Shown here piece by piece: positions 1 to 10,742 of a stretch of 64,000 bases of DNA. The notes under the pieces were generated by a model. It saw only the letters and a program-made list of their open reading frames with translations, did not search any database and had not been told where the DNA came from. Numbering within the stretch: the stretch's first letter is position 1; every line of letters begins with the position of its first letter. The stretch spans positions 19,021,114 to 19,085,113 of the forward strand of contig JADWOT020000002.1 in NCBI GenBank assembly GCA_036345935.2, given 5' to 3'. The DNA comes from Taenia hydatigena (lineage: Eukaryota > Platyhelminthes > Cestoda > Cyclophyllidea > Taeniidae). Position numbers and translations under genes: made by a program.

Positions 1-3000
1 GCCCTCTTAGTGAATGGCATTGTAAGAGAATTTCCATTCTACAGACACAAAATCCGCCTATTGTTACTTCTGGGGGCAAGAAGCGCGTCCATTGAACAGA
101 ATGATGAGTAGCAGACATAAACCAATTGCAAGTGGACGGAGAAACATAATGAATCCTTCCGGTAGCTAAGACAATCGCTCTTATCCGCTCCGACCCCAAT
201 ACGTATTTACCGGGATGACATTCTCAATAAGCGAATCAAAATTGTATATTAATTATATAGCGGTCCTATTAAATCAACATTTTATTGTTTTGTTGGCTTT
301 ATAAGAAACGCATCCGCTAATTGAATATCTTTGACACTGGATGTTAAAAGCGATCTGTTAGTCATGCAACTTTCTGACTAGCACTACGTGTTGGTTAAAA
401 GGTTATCAAAATACATTAGAAAGTTTATTCCCATGAACACATTTTCGTGTCTTACATTCTAGACTAATGTGCACAACACCAGAGTGAAAGCAATGTGCAT
501 TACACAATTTGGTTTGGGTGAGAGGCGTTAACCAAACACAGATGTGGTAGAGGAGGCATCACAACTTTTAAAGATGCACATGAGTGGTTGGAAAGCTAAA
601 ACTTGTGTCAATGCTAGGACCATCCTCTTGCTTAGAGGAGCATGAGGGCTGAAGGCGGAGAACTTATTGTGAAGTATGCTACATTGGTTCCAAACTGCCA
701 ACTGTGGCCCTTAGATTTATTATTGACGCCGAAGCATGACCAAAAGCCCTCGTGCCTTGCTAACTCCTTCCAAGGTCTATGTTTGTTTGTAGTAGACGAT
801 GGTATCATCACTCATACAGACCTGGCTCAGTGTTGTGGCATCCTAACCCACCTCATCATTGGCGAGAGAGAGGCCCCTCGTCCTAAATTTCATTTCATGT
901 CGCCAAAAAGTGAGTTATAATGACGAGAAGTATACTTAGGAACTGTAATAGAAGGGAATTGCCATGACCTACTTCCATGTGGAGTCATGGTTGGGCAAAC
1001 GTCCAGTGCAGTCACGTAGTTCGACCACCCATTGTGGTCAAGAAGTTCTGCGACATAAAGACAAATCACCTCAGCTGGCTGATGGTACGGCCTCGATTTG
1101 CCTCTTGCCTACAGGACGGTCGAATCCAATGCTCTTCCACTGTGCTCCCCTTTGCCAACCACGCTATACTCTACGATTAGACGATCATCCTTCGCCCCAT
1201 CCTGCTTGTTCCTATGAGCTCCACATTCATTTTTGCAAGCTGCAAACAAACAAGGAAAACGTCCGCACAGTTTTCTTACTTAAATCGGAGGCAAGTTAAT
1301 CTGTAACAAATCTTTAAGCTTTCCTCACCCGTTTCAACAAGACCACGATCGCTTCTCCTTCTACAAGACTGCATTCAGTGGAAGGAAATGAGTTTTGAGT
1401 TGGCTTCTTCAATTGGTCATAGTCATGCACTCAGACACCACTGTCTATTTTAGGCCAACTTTGGACCCCTTTTAGTGCATAAAAACTATTTTCCTTTTGC
1501 AGAATCATCCGCATTTAGAATCTTGCGTGCAAGCTTATTGGGAATGATGGGCAGTGTAAAGCATTTTAATAGCTCTCTTTTCAATCGTTTGTTTAATGAC
1601 AAAGGAACTATGTGACCAAATTACCTAAAGCCTAATTTCCATTTTTGAAAGAATGACGCAATAGGACCTCTTAGAAGATCAGAATGCAAAAATTTACCTG
1701 ATGGAAGTCGTCACAACCCCAACATTTTTATATGATTATCATGGTTATTACGATATTCCTATAAAAAGAAGACGTAGTAAGTTCAATAACCCCTTCTTTG
1801 TCCCATTTTAGAGCATAATTTCAATGCAGACGAGTGAAGAATTCGCAATTTTTACTATCATAGATGTCCTTCCATTGCCCATGGCGACCAAAAGCATCAC
1901 AATGCCCTTTACGGTGCAAATGCTTTGAGCAGCAGCTCATCAAGTGTTTACCTTTAGCGGCATGTATGAAAACATTTGTGACACAGAGAATTAGCAAAGC
2001 ACTACCATTTGTAGCATGAAGTTAGGAAGGATAAGATGGACATAATCGTTAGAGCTATCAAATGCACACTGATACCTATTGAGCCTAAGTGGCAAATGCG
2101 ACATCGCATGCTACCATCGTCACATTTGCCTCGTTATTATTTTCTCTAATAATTGTACTCCGCATCGCACTTTTTCTCCAGTGAATTTGATTTAATCATA
2201 TTTTGCAAAGTTAATAGTAGCAAAGAGGATTGTTTGGGCTATAATGGTAGCAAATTTTGTCATTCGGTCCACATGCAGTTGATCTCAATGCGTGGGCGGA
2301 ATACGCGTACGTGACTGCGTGCCTTATAAAGAAACTTCCTTAGATAAGCAAAAACCAAAGCAAATAATTTATGGAATCCAAAAAGCCTTCTTGAAGGCTT
2401 TGCAAAGAAGAGTTCTGCTTTGGTTGCCAAAGCGATGTGATCAATTGAGACGTTTGATGTTGCACGTCCTCTAAGACGACTACTATTCAGTGCACTGTCA
2501 GCTTCACTTTATTGTTGATTCAGAATGCGCGAATTCCTCTATCGTTATAACACGTCGGACCACTTAGTGCAGCGAAGAAGCAAGAACACGAGAAGCGATG
2601 CAGACTGTCAACAGGTAGAGACTTGAATTTCTGAGATGTGTGGAGCATAGCGTGTGATTGATGGGAGGTTAGAGAGCGGGCGATTATTCCACTGCTTAAC
2701 GCAAACAGAGGAACGACTGTTTTTAATAATTTTGGTATTTTGTGTTTCAATAAACGCTGTTAAGTGCCGAAAAGCTAGGTTCATTATGCGGGTTATACTT
2801 CCTTTTTATTTGCCTCCAGTACTTGTGATTTACTTTATCATTCTACTTTAATTGCCGTTGCATCTGCGTTGACGGCAATGCTTAACCCAGAGCGACATTT
2901 CTAACCACCAAGCTTAACAAGCACTCAACAGCCATGAGAAAGCAAGCGTGTTGTCAATTCTTTGTGTGAACTCTTGGTTTTTCAACCAGCAGACAATCGT

Positions 3001-4990
3001 TTATTTTCAAACTAAGAATCGTGAGCCAATAACACACACATAGTAACAGCGGAAACATTGATATTGTTTGCCATTTTCAAATCAGAACTGTAATGTCTGT
3101 GCGCATTAGGTTTATTTTTTCAATTTTGTCCACCACACGAGTCCACTCTGCGTGGAATGCGACCGGATTTGTTAATAGCATCTTTCCATGATCCCATAGC
3201 AGTAGTAGTCATGAGTTAGTGTAATTCGTAGTACATCTTACGCGGTACCCACTCTACTACATTTAGCAGCCTGGTACCGAAGGCAGAGGAGGACAGTAAT
3301 GCGACACCTTTGCGGTGTGTAATAGTTGATCATTAGTAAAGCAAAAGGGATTGTGCGCTGCCTAAGAGTCTCCTTGCAGTTCATTTGTGCACTTGAAATA
3401 ATATCTACTTTTATTCAGTTGTGGCGCGTGTCTACCACTTAATTGCTGTCAACCATTACAGCACTAGCTTCATCGAACTACTAGTGCTCCACGCTGTGCC
3501 ACCATCTCAGGCTGACACCCACAAGCATTAGTAAAGTGGATCGGCGTTTACCACTGACCCGTGTAATCCCATTGTAAGGTCTCGATAGTGTCAGTTAATG
3601 CAAACCAGTTTCCATAACAAAGATATAAGCATCAAAACATATTCAGACACGGTAAAGTGGGGTCATTCAGCATTAAATTTTTAAGTCTTGCGAACAGCTG
3701 CAGGGCGTCCTTCATCTTCACACAACTCGATGCTGGCATATTTGAGGTGTGCTTTAGAGATACTGCGTGTTTATTCCATTCTAGCACTGACATCAACTGC
3801 TCCCTGATTTGGCGCACCCACACAAACGAATTATCGTACTGACACCATACAACTTGGAGTTGAATATTTCACTGAGGCATGGGCATCCTGTGCTCCCCTC
3901 ATCATAGTTGTACAGTGGCAAGCACATTCGCCGGTTCCTCACTAGTGCACAAGTGTCAGTCTGGAGTGCTCGCTAAAATCCCATTCATTGCCAATTGCAA
4001 AGCATTTGCTCCACTCTCACGTAGAGCACGCCAACAAATTTCGTAACCTTTGTGAGTTTCACTCCAGAATCATTAGTTCTTCATTCAAAACCTCGTCAAA
4101 TTAAACAAAAAAGCCTTCTCATTCAAAATCAATCGCATTGAAAAAGTATCTGTAAAAACTACCCTGCGAAATGCCATGTAGAACAAATTGAAAGAAGGGT
4201 ATATGTATATAACAGCTGAGGATAGGCCTCACAGCTCTGAATTGTGTCTCTTGTCAAATGGCATTTCGCATTGGATGTTATGCTCCATGCCGAGTGCCAT
4301 GATGCCTTTGATGAGCACTTGATTTGACCTGCAAACAAATGGTGCGTTCTGTGCGCATGATGTGTTGACAAGCGTGGGTGAGTGAGAGACGACTCTCCAG
4401 TTACACCGGCAGGAGGGGTTCAAATTCTTTTGAGTACCTTTGCCGGTTGTAGGTAAATAAACGGTGCAACTGATTCAAGTGTAATTAACTTCTTTTTCCC
4501 CCTTCGCTAAAAGCGATATCAAAATTGAATGAGTTGTTGACCATTGGTAGATACGCGATGCCAGACTCGGCCTTCAAACGACGCTGTTAAATACCATCGT
4601 GCTGGATTAACTATACAAATCAAGGAAAGTCCATTTTCTTGGCTATCATTGACTTTATTCTATGCGCTCCTTGAAGCGCTGCGTAATAATGACTGCTGCT
4701 GCAAAGTATTCGCAATCAATTCTACTCGTCAAGCTGAGGTCATCACCGTAAAACGATGGCTCCACTGCTCTCTGTCGATCTTGTGGGCTCCCAATAAACC
4801 TCTCACCTTCTAATTAACAAGATATTACTAAAATGCGGAGCCATGGAATCACAAAATTAATGAGTATAAGCTGCTGGTAATAACATTGTTTCATGATGAT
4901 GAAGTCAACCGAACAACGTGAATTCTCACGAATACCTTTTCATTACTTTCACATTTTTACGCAACATCAAAATTCACACATTTAGAGAGA
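1..4990. other. Gene-poor stretch, nothing firmly recognised
   Basis: I find no gene here that I can support. Short open frames exist (for example 642-920 and two overlapping frames at 964-1299), but none has a recognisable domain, a convincing ATG context with a promoter, or a partner elsewhere in the window. The frame ending at 1178-1180 reads without a stop for about 67 codons and has a coding-like amino-acid mix (a short stretch reads VVKKFCDIKTNHLSW), so it could be an isolated exon or an old fragment. I would not call it a gene. Confidence 0.4.
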
Positions 4991-6060
4991 TCACAAACTC
5001 ATGACTGCAATTTTCGCATAATAATTCGTTGACAAGCTATTTGCAATCATCGACATTATTTGTTTGAGGACAAGAGGCTCAAAATTAACGATTTTACACG
5101 TCCGCCTTCCTATTGCATCGTTTTGGTTAGTGAAGTTTTTGCTTAACTTCTCCTTCTACACTCATCACCTGCGTTCAATCGCTCAAAGCTGAAGCCAACA
5201 TTCCACGAAAGCCATCATATAACTTGTCATCGTCGTGCTAAACCCATTACGCATCAACAATCACCACCGACTCTAGTTCATACTCCAAGATGGGCATTGC
5301 ATTAGCAAGTAAAGCACGATCTCATTGTGTAAATCCATGTCTCGTTGCGCGATCTTAAGAGCTACAGGGTGAGAAGAGGCAGTTGAGTAGGCAATAAAAG
5401 ATGATTTGTGTACAACATCCCTACATTGATGACGTCGCGACTTGTAGGTCCCCTCATCTCCTTAACACAATTAATTCTTGCGCCACAGTGGCGCATTTAT
5501 GTGTTTTTTATTTTAGCAATTAAAAGCTCAAGAAAATATCAGGCTCATGATGATAAAACCTTGCATTCTACTGTTATCACTACTGTTCGCCATATTCGGA
5601 GTTAAATCATTTTAGCGTATTCCCGTCCACTGCTCTCACAGCCCTTTTCCGCCTGTAAGTTGACTGATCAAAGGAGATAATTGCATCCAATTTATTAGTG
5701 GGAACTGAAGAAATAGCTCTCTGCAGCGGCATCGACCACATCGGCGTAAATGATAGCCTTGGATAGTATGTAATGGGCATATTGAATAAGAATCTAAAAG
5801 ACGAAAGGCAAAGGTCGCAAAGCAATTCATTGTGAGGGCTTTAAACTGCGTTGGTAATACGTTCAGCGATGTCACATGTCAAAAGCACATTTTGTAACAA
5901 TGCCACCAAAAAGCATTGACAAAAGTTAAGTATTTGTGAAGTAAAGAGGGAGGGAAGTTTACTGCAGATATTTCCCGATCTCCGAAAACCAAGGTGTTGT
6001 GGTTTGGTTGAAATCATCATTTGCGTGACTGTCTTTCCACACATTCCAAAGATCGTGCCC
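4990..6060 (-). repeat. Dispersed repeat family R5, inverted copy of 62150-63170
   Basis: Read on the minus strand, this segment aligns along its length with the plus strand at about 62150-63170. Landmarks in the same order include a 'CTGCAGAGAGCTAT' block, 'TTTAACTCCGAATATG', 'CAGTAGTGATAAC', 'GAGCTTTTAATTGCTAAAATAA', 'GACATGAGGGGAC', and 'TTGTACACAAA' followed by 'TTTTATTG'. The two copies differ by substitutions and indels, so neither keeps a long common reading frame. I do not recognise a transposase or reverse transcriptase in either copy. Confidence 0.7.
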
Positions 6061-6865
6061 ACTCTTCGTTCTATTTTTCATTTGTGGAGATCCAAATGGA
6101 TGGATTATAAGAGTTATGGGCTACTGATATTGTCCACAGCCCACGTATGATGATTGTGGTCACACAGACCTTAGCTCCCACTCTAGCTTCGTGATGTAGA
6201 GCACCTTGCTGAAGTCATTGTCCTCCACTCAACATCAAATCTGAAATAAAATCGGTCTGCGTTTGATTGCGTAAACAATAGTGACCATATCTTACATTGA
6301 TCAACATCATCTTTCCATGAATTACATATTCCCTTCGCGAATCATAAGCGTGGCTGATTGTGTTTGACTCGCATAAGCACAGCCTAACTCAAACTAAGCG
6401 TTTGCCAATTCAGTGGCATCAACGGAGTAAGTAAATTGCTATCCTTTACTCCAAGTGTCAAAGTACTGCCAATTAATGACTGGGCGGAAAAAACCATTGT
6501 CCATTTTGTCGTACGGTAAAGCAGAGGACCGGTCATGGAGGAAAAGGCGTTGACAAACAGTGAATTTTGAAAGAGTGAGGCAGAGTGCCATACGTTGCCG
6601 TCAACTATGCATACAGGTAATAATGCTTGCAAAAACTCAAGTTTGATTCAATCTGATCGTCTGTCACTGAGGTGATCGGCAGAAAAGAACTGCCAGAAAG
6701 TAGCAAAACGTGCCAATGGATTACAAGCTAAGAAACAGAAAAAAGTGAGTAGAAACACAGCAAATCTGCAAGAAATTTAACCTCTAAACCGCAAAAGAGC
6801 GGTGTATCCCAAACAAAAAATTCAAAGCTCAAATGCATAGTAAATTTGCCCATTACTCAGAAGGA
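6060..6865. other. Intergenic, no gene seen
   Basis: This stretch between repeat R5 and the first foldback element has no recognisable coding sequence or RNA gene. A minus-strand frame at 6384-6632 lacks any supporting feature. Confidence 0.4.
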
Positions 6866-7033
6866 CTGCGACGTGTAACTTACAATTCGGCAAGACCTGC
6901 GTGCTATATATTACCAAATCTGTATTATCATTTCTGATTGTCTTCATCACGTCTACCCGAATGCCCAATACAACAGCTACAGCAAACACATCAGCTCATC
7001 AAGAACACTGTTCAAATCAGTAGGGATGAAAGT

Positions 7034-7039
7034 TTTATT
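7034..7039 (-). terminator. Poly(A) signal of Trp-rich unit, copy 1
   Basis: AATAAA on the minus strand, about 110 bp past the stop codon of the Trp-rich ORF. It is conserved at the same distance in copies 2 and 3. Confidence 0.55.
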
Positions 7040-7149
7040 GAAAATCAACGCTATCAGCATTCGTTACTGGTTCAATGCAAAATGGTAACAGAGGAGAATG
7101 TGTACACCGTCGACTAGCTCATCCACCACCATGACACAAACTCAGTCGT

Positions 7150-7347
7150 CTACCACCACTGCTGCGACCATCCCCACGGCTGCGCGCATTGCGGCGCCAC
7201 TAGAGGCGACCATGCATGCGGCATTCCCCACTGCGGCTTCTGCACCGGCCACCATCCACACTTCTCCTCACATTGTGGGCTCTTCACAACCCCAATCCAC
7301 GGTGCCCACTTCCACGGATACGGACACGACCAACTCTCACACTCCAT
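7150..7347 (-). CDS. Trp-rich 65-aa peptide, copy 1
   Basis: A 65-codon intronless ORF, identical in deduced protein to copy 2. Twelve of 65 residues are Trp (positions 6, 12, 14, 17, 32, 33, 40, 46, 58, 60, 64, 65), five are Cys (3, 8, 26, 30, 54) and ten are Pro. Short motifs are PWKWAPW and a C-terminal SQQWW. There is no signal peptide or membrane segment, and I recognise no family. The start is the first ATG downstream of the predicted transcription start, with G at -3 and +4. A TATA box (7405-7411, minus strand) and AATAAA (7034-7039) frame it as a transcript of about 370 nt. The opposite strand carries a 92-codon Ser/Thr-rich frame (7098-7376). I prefer the Trp-rich strand because only it has a TATA box and a poly(A) signal in register. 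Confidence 0.55.
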   Translation of the reverse strand: MECESWSCPYPWKWAPWIGVVKSPQCEEKCGWWPVQKPQWGMPHAWSPLVAPQCAQPWGWSQQWW

Positions 7348-7404
7348 TTCTTCGGCTGTCTCTTTGCTTCGTTTGATTTGACTTGTGTGCTGGAGGGTGT
7401 TCAC

Positions 7405-7411
7405 TTATATA
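7405..7411 (-). promoter_or_regulatory. TATA box of Trp-rich unit, copy 1
   Basis: TATATAA on the minus strand, 58 bp upstream of the ORF start. A TCACGTGA E-box-like palindrome lies about 25 bp further upstream, as in copies 2 and 3. Confidence 0.6.
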
Positions 7412-7569
7412 CTCTTCTCTTTGGTTTCATTTGTTTCACGTGACGTTAGTGCTAACTGCACTTCTACTTTTGCGTTCGTGCTTCCCAACCCTCACTATCA
7501 CTCTCGTGAATGGGACTTTAAGATATGCCTAGAGCGGTTGATCACCCACGTGCTCGTAACTCAAGGCTG

Positions 7570-10010
7570 TTTACATCACTTAGAAGTTTGTCATTGAATT
7601 GTCCCCTCTAAACCATTGATGTGCATTTTTGGTGCCTTATCTTCTTTCTCTAATGGATTCACAAATGCTAAGAACCATCATTTAGCTTGCATTTCAACGG
7701 TTACTACACCTGCATTTCTGCATTAATAGTATTACATAACTTGACAATCTACTTTATGATGGTATCACATATCGTGGCATGTCAAGTAGTTCCAGACCTA
7801 TTCAAAATTTGGCAACATCCAGACGCCTAAATGATAAGCCTGATATATTAGCAGTGAAGAATGGGCTTTCCAAACCGTTTAACTTATTTGTCTTTTGGTT
7901 AGAATTAATGTGACTTTGCTGAACACGCAAAGAAGCTAAAGCTAAAATAAACTCCAACTTTTCTTTATTTTGATTGCTGATCGTTGTAACGTCTCCACTG
8001 AGCATTACACCACGCGCTTACTTCTATGATGCGCAGCCCTTTACTAAGCATTTTCGTTTTTTATTCTGCTGTGAAAGATTTTTGAATTTCACTTTGTTGC
8101 ATAAACAAGCAGAGTTAAACAACCACTTCAGTCATGATTTGCTTGCAGACCGATATGTGAATATATCAATCACGTTGGAGCCATGGTTAATCAGATAGGC
8201 ATCTGTGCTGAGCGTCAAGATCTTTCATTCATTCTTGCAAATAAACTCCTTTGCACAATGATACTTGACCTACCCTGCTTTTACCTCAGTTTACGCACTG
8301 ATGAGGACAATGCAAAGTAGTTTCGTGCAAAAGGACAGCAGTACCCCGCGGAAGAGTATAAAATTCGTCTAAAAAATCGGCATTAGCTGGTGGCTTATGC
8401 TTAGAGGTTACTATAATCTTACCAACAAATTGTTCCCTAAAGTGAACAATAATGCGACTTCGGGCAGTTATCAGACTGCGCATACACCGGTCGAAATTCC
8501 TAATGTTCTCCTAATGGCAATAACGGAAACCATGCTGTTGTCAGCTTTGATAATATAAGACAAAAATGCAAATACATGCATAAAATTAAGCGGATGCACT
8601 CCAGTTTGAAAAAAAAAACATAGTTAATGCGGAAAGTTGAATAGGTGACGGGAAGTCATTGCGCACGTGTATGATAAGTCACTCCATGTCCACTCATTTA
8701 TGCACACATGCACACCGGATTTTTACGTTCCATGAAATTAGAGTCTTGGTATTAATCTAAAATATCTTACTCATGTGTATTGCATGCAAACTGAAACAGT
8801 CTCTTAAGTTTCAAGGAATTCGTGAACGCAAGTAGTTGTTGTGGAGAAAGTCGCCAATTAATGCAGTCACAACAACTGGCATACGCTATGCTCATCATAC
8901 TACCGTATCCAAAGTTTGAGCGCATACACGCACGCGCTGGGATGTTTCTTTCAGTTGACGCAACACGAGCACAAAATAAGAACACGAATATGTGCACAAC
9001 TAATGGGTGTTCACATTTTACTTATGAACTAACTACGTATCATCCCCATACCTGAGCGGTCTCGTCCGCAGCGCGCATAAACTAATTCCTACACCGCCAA
9101 TGCCACAGTGCATCTAGACTGCAGATCGAGTGTGGCTTTTAATGCATCTCTAATTGTGCTCCGTAAAAAAAATTAATCTACGGAAGCTAAACTATTCGCG
9201 ATGCTGTTAAGCATGCATTGCAAAACATTAACGCATCGAGTAAGCCAAAGTCTTCATAACAATCGCTTCTCAGGTTTGTCGATGGTAAACAGAATATTAA
9301 CCTAGAAATGAATCGATTTTAACTGAAACCTTTTACAGATTATATTAATGGCGTGACCTCCCGGAATCGTGGAAGCCTGCAGCAGAGGACACGATATTCC
9401 ATACCTCAAGATCAGTTCTTATTTCTTTATTGCCATCACATCATTAAAATATTTACAGGATTAATGGGGGCTATTAGTGCCTATCAAGAAGTTCATTGCT
9501 GTAAGAGAATAATCTTGACAGGTTAGTTGATTCGGACAGCTCGCTCCATAGTGATAATTGACTAAAATTATGACTCAGTGCAGTATATGAAGGCCATTTC
9601 ATAATACGAGAGACGATGTTTATGCATGTGCTTTCGAGTCTAATCCAAGCAAATAAATACACGTGCATTTAAGCATCTGCGTATTTATCTGCATGCTACC
9701 TTCAGCGCTTTTAAATTTTTTCGGCGTATTTATGTCAAGCGGTTCTTCTCTGGCCTTTTACCATCTCTGCAGATATTGCCAATGACCTTCTACACAGAGA
9801 GACCGTTGACGCGATTTGGTGATACATCGACGTTGACGTGAATTGCCATTAGTCAAACTACATCGCAAGCCATATCAGTGCAATGGGCGTAACCGTGATG
9901 TATTGGGCGTAGTTAAGATAACTAGACATTAAAATAGACTACGGGATCATGCGCAGCTATTGGATTAATTCAAGTGAGCACAAATTTAGTATTTCACTCA
10001 CTGGTTGTCG
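7570..10010. repeat. Foldback interior, inverted copy in FB2
   Basis: This segment matches the reverse complement of about 22150-24560 throughout. Matched landmarks include the 'GATATTGCCAATGACCTTCTACA' region near 9780 with 22330, and a block near 8900-9060 (frame with 'HARAGMF.VDATRAQ') with 23030-23240. Short frames are partly shared but are interrupted differently in the two copies. I therefore read it as non-coding or long-dead sequence. Confidence 0.75.
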
Positions 10011-10332
10011 CTTTAGGGGCATGTCAGTAAGGAGGGTGTTTGACACCTAAGTTGTAGTCAATGCAGATTAACGGGGTGCTGTAAGCAGTTTGTTCAGCAA
10101 AGCTATTATAGCTCGCTCCGCATCGGGATAAGATGGACAGTTTATACAAAATGCTGTCGCTAACACTGATCGTGTTGCCAACGTGTGCGCTGTCAAAACA
10201 ATTCTATCTCCTTGAGTTACGAGCACGTGGGTGATCAACCGCTCTAGGCATATCTTAAAGTCCCATTCACGAGAGTGATAGTGAGGGTTGGGAAGCACGA
10301 ACGCAAAAGTAGAAGTGCAGTTAGCACTAACG

Positions 10333-10340
10333 TCACGTGA
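10333..10340 (+). promoter_or_regulatory. E-box palindrome upstream of TATA
   Basis: TCACGTGA, 25 bp upstream of the TATA box. The CACGTG core is also kept in the diverged promoter of FB2 (near 24986-24991). CACGTG is the known binding site of bHLH-zip factors; use by this unit is inference. Confidence 0.4.
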
Positions 10341-10364
10341 AACAAATGAAACCAAAGAGAAGAG

Positions 10365-10371
10365 TATATAA
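10365..10371 (+). promoter_or_regulatory. TATA box of Trp-rich unit, copy 2
   Basis: TATATAA placed 57 bp before the first downstream ATG (10429). The expected transcription start is about 30 bp downstream, near 10395, which leaves a leader of about 35 nt. Confidence 0.65.
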
Positions 10372-10428
10372 GTGAACACCCTCCAGCACACAAGTCAAAT
10401 CAAACGAAGCAAAGAGACAGCCGAAGAA

Positions 10429-10626
10429 ATGGAGTGTGAGAGTTGGTCGTGTCCGTATCCGTGGAAGTGGGCACCGTGGATTGGGGTTGTGAAGAGCCCA
10501 CAATGTGAGGAGAAGTGTGGATGGTGGCCGGTGCAGAAGCCGCAGTGGGGAATGCCGCATGCATGGTCGCCTCTAGTGGCGCCGCAATGCGCGCAGCCGT
10601 GGGGATGGTCGCAGCAGTGGTGGTAG
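10429..10626 (+). CDS. Trp-rich 65-aa peptide, copy 2
   Basis: Same 65-codon ORF as copy 1, with the same protein sequence. The compact unit runs E-box (10333), TATA (10365), ATG (10429), TAG stop (10624-10626), AATAAA (10737), with no intron needed. The coding stretch is richer in G than its AT-rich surroundings because of the many TGG, CCG and CAG codons. Cys spacing is C3, C8, C26, C30, C54, compatible with disulphides or metal binding, but no known zinc-binding pattern is evident. The function is unknown. Possibilities include a structural or egg-associated peptide, an antimicrobial-type peptide, or a selfish-element product. These are guesses; only the architecture and conservation are seen. 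Confidence 0.55.
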   Translation: MECESWSCPYPWKWAPWIGVVKSPQCEEKCGWWPVQKPQWGMPHAWSPLVAPQCAQPWGWSQQWW

Positions 10627-10736
10627 ACGACTGAGTTTGTGTCATGGTGGTGGATGAGCTAGTCGACGGTGTACACATTCTCCTCTGTTACCATTTTGCA
10701 TTGAACCAGTAACGAATGCTGATAGCGTTGATTTTC

Positions 10737-10742
10737 AATAAA
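10737..10742 (+). terminator. Poly(A) signal of Trp-rich unit, copy 2
   Basis: AATAAA 111 bp downstream of the stop codon, at the same spacing as in the other two copies. Confidence 0.55.

Larger units (their letters stand above)
6865..7565 (-). repeat. FB1 left inverted end
   Basis: Its reverse complement matches 10205-10925 almost base for base over the TATA-to-AATAAA unit and well beyond it. Toward the outer edge the match continues through the block around 6900-7020 with only occasional substitutions. The match breaks off near 7563, just after a block reading 'CTCGTAACTCAAGG'. Confidence 0.8.
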
